A stretch of DNA of 64,000 nt from contig NZ_VTSX01000003.1 in NCBI RefSeq assembly GCF_008329705.1, positions 1-64,000 on the forward strand. Reading direction: 5' to 3'. Origin of the DNA: Chryseobacterium sp. SN22 (GTDB taxonomy: Bacteria; Bacteroidota; Bacteroidia; Flavobacteriales; Weeksellaceae). This document shows, one piece after another, positions 18,526 to 25,666 of the stretch. The notes beneath the pieces were generated by a model. It saw nothing but the letters and a program-made list of their open reading frames with translations, had not been told where the DNA came from and made no database searches. Every line of letters starts with the position of its first letter. The stretch's first letter is position 1. Position numbers and translations under genes: made by a program.

Positions 18526-20016
18526 ATGTCAGAAACGAAAAATAGCAGGTTCCCGGTATATGCTGTACTCATTACAGTTGTCTTTAAACTTTTATTTTTA
18601 CTTACGAATTACATTCAGGAGGATGCTTTTATTACCTGGAGGGTTGCCCAGAACATGATGGATTACGGCGTGATCGGTTTTAACGGACCGGAAAAAATCT
18701 CTGCCTCCACCACACATCTGTATGTTTTTGTTTCTTACCTGTTCAATGTTATTTTCGGGAAAGAGAACTTTATTGTTCCGCTGCTTATTTTTAATTCGGT
18801 TCTTTTTACCATCGGAAGCTTATTCCTGTCGCATCTTTTACTGAAGAATAATTGGCACAAAGCCATCTTTATTTTTTTAATAGGCATTTTACCGCCTGCG
18901 ATTAAAGTTTCAATTCTTGGAATGGAATATGGCATTCTTTTCTTTCTGGAAATGGCTCTGCTGTATTACGGCTTTTTTAAAGGTAAAAAATGGGCGCTGT
19001 TTTTATTTCCGGTCCTGATCCTGTTTACCAGGATCGATACGGTAATCTTTCTGGGGATCGTGTTTTTGGTGGATTTGTTCCGGACCAGAAAAATGAGATG
19101 GATTTATATTTTGGGAGGCGTTGCCGGGATTGCAGCAACACTCGCATTTAACTGGCTGTATTTCGGTGAGCTTGTCAACAATACCATTGTCGCTAAAAAA
19201 TTAGCCTACAGTAAAGATTTTACCTTTGAGCAGAACCTTGATTATTTCAGGTTAAATTTTGGGAATTTCTGGGGAATGCTGAAGCTGCCGGGAGACTTTA
19301 ACCCGATAACCACTGTTGTCCTGATCTTCGAGGTGCTGTGTTTTGTTTATCTGATCCGGCAGAGAAATAAAAGAAACGTTTTTCTCTGGACAATCTTTAT
19401 TTTCGGATGGGTAAAACAATTGATTTTCCTTTCGCAGAAAAGCCTTTTCGACTGGTATTACTGGGTGCCGCAGATCCTTCTTTTTGTTCCGGTCCTGATC
19501 TTTGTTCTGGAGCAGAGAGAAAAAAGAAATCTTTGGCTTTCTTTACTGATGGTGATATATATTGTTCCGATGCTGGCTTTTCAGACCATACATTCTATTG
19601 CGACCGGAAACGGAGAATGGAATTACCGCAGGACCATCGGTTTATTTTTAAACGGGTACGAAAAAGATAAAAACCAGTGGATCTTCCTGGAACCTGCCGG
19701 TTATGTGCCGTATTTTTCAGGCTTAAAAACCATCGACGAAGTTGGCTTGGTGGATAAAAAAGTACAGGAAGAAATTAAAAAGGACAAACCGAATTTCTGG
19801 ATCAATACTGTAAAGAACAGGAAGCCGAAATACCTGCTTTCCTACGATGACCTTTTTAACACAAAAAATGCGGAATACATAAAAGCCCATTATAGGCTGA
19901 TCAAAGAATTCCGGGTAAAAGACCATCTGAAAAGCGACAACAGGATTCTGGAAAAGATCTATATCCTGAAACCTTCCGGAACAGATTACAACCTGTACGA
20001 AAGGGTAGAACCCTAA
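18526..20016 (+). CDS. Polytopic membrane protein, GT-C glycosyltransferase-like
   Basis: 496 residues with about nine to ten hydrophobic spans. The first extracytoplasmic loop has an acidic ED pair (YIQEDAFITWRVAQNM), the place where GT-C glycosyltransferases keep their catalytic acid. The C-terminal 130 residues are soluble and extracytoplasmic by topology, with WIFLEPAGYVPYFSGLKTID resembling the tail of uncharacterised mannosyltransferase-like proteins. A TATATTTG box at 18500-18507, with TTG at 18476, gives it its own promoter after the previous terminator. It sits beside the DUF2723 gene, suggesting a shared glycosylation job, but the donor and acceptor cannot be told. Confidence 0.7.
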   Translation: MSETKNSRFPVYAVLITVVFKLLFLLTNYIQEDAFITWRVAQNMMDYGVIGFNGPEKISASTTHLYVFVSYLFNVIFGKENFIVPLLIFNSVLFTIGSLFLSHLLLKNNWHKAIFIFLIGILPPAIKVSILGMEYGILFFLEMALLYYGFFKGKKWALFLFPVLILFTRIDTVIFLGIVFLVDLFRTRKMRWIYILGGVAGIAATLAFNWLYFGELVNNTIVAKKLAYSKDFTFEQNLDYFRLNFGNFWGMLKLPGDFNPITTVVLIFEVLCFVYLIRQRNKRNVFLWTIFIFGWVKQLIFLSQKSLFDWYYWVPQILLFVPVLIFVLEQREKRNLWLSLLMVIYIVPMLAFQTIHSIATGNGEWNYRRTIGLFLNGYEKDKNQWIFLEPAGYVPYFSGLKTIDEVGLVDKKVQEEIKKDKPNFWINTVKNRKPKYLLSYDDLFNTKNAEYIKAHYRLIKEFRVKDHLKSDNRILEKIYILKPSGTDYNLYERVEP

Positions 20017-20058
20017 CATTAACCTTGAATTTTGAATCTTAAATTTTAAACCAATTCT

Positions 20059-20583
20059 ATGAAGTACTGTGCTTTTCTCCGTGGTGTCAATGTAAAAGGA
20101 ACCAACATGAAAATGGCAGAAGTCTGCCAGGTGTTCAAGGTAGCCGGGATGGTTGAAGTATCCTCGGTGCTTGCTTCCGGGAACATTATTTTTTCCTCAG
20201 ATCAGAATGCGGATGCCCTAAAAAAGATTCTTGAAGAAGCGATGTCCAAGCATTTCTCGTATCAAGCCTTTCTTTTCGTAAGATTGCATGAAGAAGTACA
20301 GACTTACCTCGACAATAATCCTTTTGAAAAAAATGAAGATCTGCATTCATATATTTTTGTGGGAGACAATAGGGTAGAAAAAATCTTAATGCAGGAGTTT
20401 GAAAATGCTTCAAAAGCTGAAAGAGAAACCGCCAGAATTGTAGATGATACTTTTTACTGGCAGGTTCCGAAGGGAAATACTCTTGATTCCGGATTTGGAA
20501 AAATTCTCGGAAAGAAATCCCTCAAAGACCAATTCACCAGCCGTAATGTAAATACATTTGAAAAAATCCTGAAGAAATTTTAA
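20059..20583 (+). CDS. DUF1697 family protein
   Basis: 174 residues starting MKYCAFLRGVNVKGTNMKM, the conserved N-terminus of DUF1697 proteins, followed by VSSVLASGNIIFSS and later a GFGKILGKK segment. Members are small cytosolic proteins of unknown biochemical role. The gene follows the membrane protein by 42 bases and could be cotranscribed with it, though no functional link is evident. Confidence 0.85.
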   Translation: MKYCAFLRGVNVKGTNMKMAEVCQVFKVAGMVEVSSVLASGNIIFSSDQNADALKKILEEAMSKHFSYQAFLFVRLHEEVQTYLDNNPFEKNEDLHSYIFVGDNRVEKILMQEFENASKAERETARIVDDTFYWQVPKGNTLDSGFGKILGKKSLKDQFTSRNVNTFEKILKKF

Positions 20584-20791
20584 TCTGAGGGTCTTACAGC
20601 CGCAAAAGGAAAGCTGGATAGTGGAAGTTCCTTTTGTCAGTATTACGATTAAAGATGTTAATGACCAGATGAAGTCATTCGCTAAATAACTTTCATCTGC
20701 TGAATCTGCATGACTAAATAAGATGATCGGTAAATAATTTCGCATTTACGAACTTTCTCAGTATTTTTACTGAACTTTTAATTACCATAAA

Positions 20792-21601
20792 ATGATCCAG
20801 TATTTAGATAACATCCACCACAAAGATTCAAAAAACTTTTTCCTTATTGCCGGACCGTGTATCATCGAAGGCGAAGACATGGCATTGAAGATCGCTGAAA
20901 AAGTGGTAGAACTCACCAACAAATATAACATTCCCTATATTTTCAAAGGAAGCTTCAAGAAAGCCAACCGGAGCCGGGTAGATTCGTTTACGACCATCGG
21001 TGAAGAAAAATCGCTTGAAATCCTTAAAAAAGTAGGAGAGACTTTTAATATTCCCACCACAACGGATATTCATGAAAATGAGCATGCCGCTTTGGCAGCG
21101 CAATACGTGGACGTGCTTCAGATTCCGGCGTTTCTGGTTCGCCAGACCGATCTTCTGGTGGCTGCAGCCCAAACCGGGAAATGTGTTTCCCTGAAAAAAG
21201 GACAGTTTCTTTCCCCGGAATCTATGAAATTCGCCGTTCAGAAAATTACGGATTCCGATAACCCGAAAGTAGCCATAATCGAAAGGGGAAATTCTTTCGG
21301 ATACACGGATCTAATTGTGGATTACAGGGGAATTCCGACGATGAGGAATTATGCGCCGGTGATTCTGGATGTTACCCATTCTTTACAGCAGCCGAACCAG
21401 AGCTCAGGGGTAACCGGAGGAAGACCGGACCTGATCGAAACCGTTGCCAAAGCAGGAATCGCCGTTGGAGCGGACGGAATTTTCATTGAAACGCACCCGA
21501 CTCCTGAAACTGCTTTATCCGACGGTGCCAACATGCTGCGACTTGATTTGCTGGAAGACCTGTTACAAAAATTAACCCGGGTAAGAGAAGCTATTCTTTA
21601 G
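20792..21601 (+). CDS. kdsA: 3-deoxy-8-phosphooctulonate (KDO8P) synthase, metal-dependent type
   Basis: Condenses phosphoenolpyruvate with arabinose 5-phosphate to KDO 8-phosphate, the committed step to the inner core sugar of LPS. 269 residues. Key segments are IAGPCIIEG, FKGSFKKANRSRVDSF, TTTDIHE and AFLVRQTDLL. Cys23 replaces the asparagine of the E. coli metal-independent enzyme. Together with THSLQQ, IETHPTPE and LSDGANML (histidine, glutamate and aspartate ligands) this places it in the metal-dependent class typified by the Aquifex enzyme. It stands alone with no other LPS gene adjacent. Confidence 0.95.
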   Translation: MIQYLDNIHHKDSKNFFLIAGPCIIEGEDMALKIAEKVVELTNKYNIPYIFKGSFKKANRSRVDSFTTIGEEKSLEILKKVGETFNIPTTTDIHENEHAALAAQYVDVLQIPAFLVRQTDLLVAAAQTGKCVSLKKGQFLSPESMKFAVQKITDSDNPKVAIIERGNSFGYTDLIVDYRGIPTMRNYAPVILDVTHSLQQPNQSSGVTGGRPDLIETVAKAGIAVGADGIFIETHPTPETALSDGANMLRLDLLEDLLQKLTRVREAIL

Positions 21602-21791
21602 TTTCTTCGCTATTAAAAAAGCTTATCTGAATTTTAACACCGGTTTGAATCTATAACAGTGTTTTCCGATTCAATAATCATGAAAATACGGGATATACTG
21701 CTGAAAATTGATGATTATGAATGTTAAAGAAAGTTTAAATAAGTTAAAATAAAATTTATATATTCACGTTTGAAATTTTAAAACATTTCTT

Positions 21792-24038
21792 TTGAAAAAA
21801 CTAGTTTTACCATTGAGCCTTCTGGTTCCCGCATTAGTATTCTCTCAGGTAAGAAAGAAGAAGGATACGCTGAAAACCGCAAGCATCGAAGAAGTTGTTT
21901 TCCAGAAAAAAGTAACGGGAAGCACCAACGATATGACAGCTGTGAAAATTTCGGCTAAAGATGCAAGGAATGTGGCGAGTATCTCCGGAGGGATTGAAGG
22001 AATCCTGAAGACCCTGCCTTCCGTAAACTCCAATACGGAGCTTTCTTCACAATACATGGTTCGTGGCGGAAACTATGACGAAAACCTGATCTACATCAAT
22101 GATATTGAAATTTACCGGCCTTTCCTGATCCGGAATTCTCAGCAGGAAGGTTTGAGCATCATCAATCCGGACATGGTTTCTACCGTAAACTTTTCAGTTG
22201 GAGGTTTTGAGCCGAGATACGGCGATAAAATGTCTTCGGCACTGAATATCTATTACCGCGAACCGGAAAAATTTGAGGTGGCCGGCGAAGGCAGCTTAAT
22301 CGGAGGAAGGCTGACGACCGGCTTTGCCGCAGGAAAAGACGGTGAAGGAAACCGGAAATTTACCGCGTTGTTTTCCGGAAGATACCGAAATACCAATCTT
22401 GTCCTCAATACATTAAAAGAAGATACGGACTTCAATCCGAAGTATATGGATTTCCAGACGTATCTTAATTATCATTTTAGCCCGAAGTTGACCATGTCGT
22501 TCATCGGGTATTATTCGAAGAACGATTATGAGATGATTCCGAAAGAGAGAAGCATTGACTTCGGTTCCTTACAGCAGCCAATCAACCTTACCGTAAATTA
22601 CGGCGGCCGTGAGGATGACAAGTATAAAAATATGATGGGAACGTTTTCCCTGAATTTCAAGCCTTCGGATAAATGGAGGTTTACGCTGGATGCTTTTGCC
22701 TACCAGAACCGGGAGCGGGAATATTATTCCATTGCTTCAGCTTATGTACTGCAGACTTTTGATCCGGTTACAGGAGCGCCCGTTACGTCCTACGATACCG
22801 GCGGCCAGATCGAGCATGCCCGGAACGACCTTTTTGTAAAAACATACGGAACCCAGGCCAGAGCCAGGTTTTCACCAAACGTAAATACCGACATCGAAGT
22901 AGGTTTTAAATATGAAAAAGAAAGCCTGAAAGACCTGACCAATGAATGGAAACTTGTAGATTCGGCAGGATACAGCACGCCGATTTCTGCACTTCTTGAT
23001 CCTAGAAATCCGCCGAATCTGGATTTATACTATAACATTTCAGGAAAAAATGATATCCAGCCGACCAGAATGTCTGCTTACGCCCAGTTTTCCCAGAAAT
23101 TCTTTTGGGGCAGCAACAAAGTCTTTGTAAATGCAGGGGCGAGGGTCGCGCATTGGAGCTTTAATAATGAAACCATTTTCTCTCCGCGGGCCCAGTTTGC
23201 CATCAAGCCGGATTGGAATTCCGATATGCTCTTCAGGCTTTCGGGAGGGATCTATTACCAGGCACCGTTCTACAAGGAAATCAAAGATCTTGACGGGAAT
23301 TTTAATTCAAATATCAAATCCCAGGGTTCCATCCAGGCGATCCTGGCCAATGATTATGAGTTCCGAATGTACGACCGGCCGTTTAAGCTGACTACGGAAT
23401 TGTATTACAAGAAAATGGACGACCTTATTCCATACTTTATGGATAACGTAAGGATCCGATATTCCGGTAAAAACAATGCAACCGGATCGGCCTATGGGAT
23501 CGATACCCGTTTGTTCGGGGAATTTGTTCCGGGTGTTGATTCCTGGTTGTCGGCAAGTTATGCCCGGGTATATGAAAATATTGACGGAAGAGGGGATATC
23601 CCGAGACCCACCGACCAGAGACTCCGTTTCGCCATGTTTTATCAGGATTATATGCCGAAGTTCCCTAAAATGCGGGTGAACTTAACCCTTGTTTATGCAA
23701 TGGGACTGCCTACCGGATCTCCCATTGTACTGGATGAAAACCGGAAAATCGATTATTTCGCAGGATATTCCTATCAGAAAACGCTGCCTTCTTACAAAAG
23801 AGTGGATTTGGGACTGTCTTATGCATTTATAGAACCGAAAGAAAAAAATACCGCTTACGGTTTTTGGGGAAATTTTGACGAACTGACGCTTGGCGTACAG
23901 GTTTTCAACGCTTTTAATATCAGGAATACGGTAGCCAACCAATGGATCACGGATGCCAACACCAACCTGATGTATCCGGTTCCGGTTCGTCTGACCGGAC
24001 GTTTTTTCAATGTAAAACTTGAATTCAGAATTAAATAA
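21792..24038 (+). CDS. TonB-dependent receptor
   Basis: 748-residue outer membrane protein starting from TTG 21792 (MKKLVLPLSLLVPALVFSQ signal peptide). No carboxypeptidase-like N-terminal domain is present. The plug region follows at about 30-160: IEEVVFQKKV, GGIEGILKTLPSVNSN, YMVRGGNYDENLIYINDIEI and GGFEPRYGDKMSSALNIYYR. The remaining 580 residues form the barrel, ending in LEFRIK. It probably imports an iron chelate or carbohydrate, energised by TonB-ExbBD; the substrate cannot be read. No SusD-like partner and no GLPGLI gene is adjacent. No in-frame ATG precedes the signal, so the TTG start is needed. Confidence 0.9.
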   Translation: MKKLVLPLSLLVPALVFSQVRKKKDTLKTASIEEVVFQKKVTGSTNDMTAVKISAKDARNVASISGGIEGILKTLPSVNSNTELSSQYMVRGGNYDENLIYINDIEIYRPFLIRNSQQEGLSIINPDMVSTVNFSVGGFEPRYGDKMSSALNIYYREPEKFEVAGEGSLIGGRLTTGFAAGKDGEGNRKFTALFSGRYRNTNLVLNTLKEDTDFNPKYMDFQTYLNYHFSPKLTMSFIGYYSKNDYEMIPKERSIDFGSLQQPINLTVNYGGREDDKYKNMMGTFSLNFKPSDKWRFTLDAFAYQNREREYYSIASAYVLQTFDPVTGAPVTSYDTGGQIEHARNDLFVKTYGTQARARFSPNVNTDIEVGFKYEKESLKDLTNEWKLVDSAGYSTPISALLDPRNPPNLDLYYNISGKNDIQPTRMSAYAQFSQKFFWGSNKVFVNAGARVAHWSFNNETIFSPRAQFAIKPDWNSDMLFRLSGGIYYQAPFYKEIKDLDGNFNSNIKSQGSIQAILANDYEFRMYDRPFKLTTELYYKKMDDLIPYFMDNVRIRYSGKNNATGSAYGIDTRLFGEFVPGVDSWLSASYARVYENIDGRGDIPRPTDQRLRFAMFYQDYMPKFPKMRVNLTLVYAMGLPTGSPIVLDENRKIDYFAGYSYQKTLPSYKRVDLGLSYAFIEPKEKNTAYGFWGNFDELTLGVQVFNAFNIRNTVANQWITDANTNLMYPVPVRLTGRFFNVKLEFRIK

Positions 24039-24084
24039 ACATAGCTGGCGGATTGTTCTGTCAGTTTTAACAGATAAGAAATAA

Positions 24085-24117
24085 GCTCCTGAAATATTCA
24101 GGAGTTTTTTATTTTTC
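24085..24117 (+). terminator. Terminator of the TonB-dependent receptor gene
   Basis: CTCCTGAA (24086-24093), ATA loop, TTCAGGAG (24097-24104), then TTTTTTATTTTT. Confidence 0.9.
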
Positions 24118-24185
24118 CGGATTTTATAACAACAATACATAATTTTATAACATAGATACCACAGATAATTTTTAACTTTGTTCCA

Positions 24186-24563
24186 GTGAAAAAGATTCTT
24201 GCTATAGTGTTCTCTGTTTTCTACTTCGGGTTTTCTTCCGGGGCAGTCTTCAATGTTCATTATTGCATGAATGAATTGGCATCGGTAAGCCGTAATACGA
24301 AAGACGTTTGCAGCAAATGCGGCGTTAAAACCAAAAAAGACTGCTGCAAAACCGAGATCAGAGTTGTGAAAGTTGATGATTCCCAAAAATCGGATTTCCT
24401 TAAAATTGATCTTTTAAAACAAATTCTGCAAGTTTCCCGTCAGAGGTTTTTTGTTACCGACCTGTCTTTTTCCAGCTCTAAATTTACCCGGATCAGGATC
24501 AACGCGCCGCCTGAAATCCGGCCCGTCCCCATCTTTATTACCCATTGTCATTTTAGGATTTAG
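24186..24563 (+). CDS. HYC_CC_PP family small secreted protein
   Basis: 125 residues starting at GTG 24186 with a signal peptide (MKKILAIVFSVFYFGFSSGA). The mature part shows the family landmarks: HYC at 25-27, then CSKC (42-45) and CC (53-54), and NAPPEI near the C-terminus. The cysteine and histidine pattern suggests metal binding in the periplasm, and the position ahead of DUF3347, multicopper oxidase and CopA genes supports a copper role; that role is inference. TAACTTTG at 24173-24180 lies only 5 bases before the start codon, so the transcript may be nearly leaderless. Confidence 0.75.
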   Translation: MKKILAIVFSVFYFGFSSGAVFNVHYCMNELASVSRNTKDVCSKCGVKTKKDCCKTEIRVVKVDDSQKSDFLKIDLLKQILQVSRQRFFVTDLSFSSSKFTRIRINAPPEIRPVPIFITHCHFRI

Positions 24564-24735
24564 AATCCGTCAGTCGTTAAATGATCTGCTAAAACAGCGT
24601 CCTCTTTGCCATATGTGGGGAGATTTATCACAAAAGTCACAAAAGCTCTGAGCACATTAGAAATATAAGATTTAAAGATAAATTTTATGCATATTTTAAA
24701 ACACATAAGTTTTAAAATCTTTGATCTCTAGTCCC

Positions 24736-24871
24736 ACGATCCTAAGGAACGGCTACCCGGTGGCTGAGGCACTCGAAGCCACACATCATCTGTGAAGATC
24801 GTACTATCAGGGCATTATTAAAAAACGACACGCTCTGTCGCGTTATGCGATTTTTAAGCCATTATTAAAAA
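24736..24871. repeat. Structured intergenic element upstream of the DUF3347 gene
   Basis: The gap 24564-24891 has no gene but shows nested pairing: ACGATC (24736-24741) with GATCGT (24797-24802), enclosing GTGGCT (24760-24765) with AGCCAC (24777-24782) and GAG/CTC inside. Next come CGACA (24826-24830) and TGTCG (24836-24840), which on the minus strand end in a T6 tract like a terminator. CATTATTAAAAA occurs twice (24813-24824 and 24860-24871), flanking that hairpin. GGTGGCTGAG...GAAGCCAC resembles palindromic intergenic repeats common in flavobacterial genomes. Confidence 0.5.
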
Positions 24872-24891
24872 TGATCCTAAAATTTAAGACA

Positions 24892-25365
24892 ATGAAAAAA
24901 TATATCATCACTGCAATATTCTCTTTATTTTCAATTATTTCCATTTCAGCACAGTCTAAAAAAGATGCGCAGATTTCCAGACTCTATCAGAATTACATTG
25001 CCATAAAATCGGCTTTGTCCTCTGATGATGCTGAAAAAACTTCAAAAGCGGCAACCGAATTCATTAAAACCGCTTCAGCTATTGATTACAAAAAAATCTC
25101 GGAAGGAAACCTGAATACGCTTAGAAAAGATGCGACAGCGATTTCTGAAGCCCGGAACATCAGCAGCCAGCGGGAAACTTTTATGAATCTTTCGGACAAC
25201 ATGATTGCTTTAACTAAAGAGTTCAAAGTTTCCGAGAGCCCCGTGTATGTTCAGTATTGCCCGATGGCCGATGGAAGCTGGCTGAGCAACGAAACAAAAA
25301 TTGCCAACCCGTATTATGGGAAATCCATGCTTACGTGTGGGAATGTGAAGTCAACCATTAAATAA
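24892..25365 (+). CDS. DUF3347 family secreted protein
   Basis: 157 residues from ATG 24892, chosen because it begins a clean signal peptide (MKKYIITAIFSLFSIISISAQ); the upstream start would prefix hydrophilic residues. The mature part is helical and ends with the DUF3347 hallmark: YVQYCPMADGSWLSNE, NPYYGKSMLTCG. The CPM and terminal cysteine are candidate copper ligands. DUF3347 proteins often sit with copper and heavy-metal efflux genes in Bacteroidota, and here the multicopper oxidase follows after 300 bases. A periplasmic copper-binding role is inferred. Confidence 0.88.
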   Translation: MKKYIITAIFSLFSIISISAQSKKDAQISRLYQNYIAIKSALSSDDAEKTSKAATEFIKTASAIDYKKISEGNLNTLRKDATAISEARNISSQRETFMNLSDNMIALTKEFKVSESPVYVQYCPMADGSWLSNETKIANPYYGKSMLTCGNVKSTIK

Positions 25366-25392
25366 GATTTGTGTTTTATTTAGAATAAAAGA

Positions 25393-25505
25393 GTTGTAAA
25401 GTTTGAACGGGAATGGGTTTGCAGTTAAGGATAAATATCTTTGCTAAACCGCATGCTTTGAAACAGAATTTAATTTTTAATTCTTATACATTCAAACTTT
25501 ACAAC
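25393..25505. repeat. 15-base inverted repeat between DUF3347 and multicopper oxidase genes
   Basis: GTTGTAAAGTTTGAA (25393-25407) and its exact complement TTCAAACTTTACAAC (25491-25505) are 83 bases apart in the gene-free stretch 25366-25666. No T tract follows, so it is not an ordinary terminator. The remaining bases show no gene. Confidence 0.6.
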
Positions 25506-25666
25506 ATTTCTTAAACTTATTTAATTGCAAATCGCAAATCTGGATGATTACAATTCCAAAAGACTGGATATAGCTTTTTTGAATTATAAATATGCTCATT
25601 TGTACTTAACCAGCATGATTGTCTTTTATTTCTTTTGCAGTTAAATATAAAAAGTCACAGAATATT

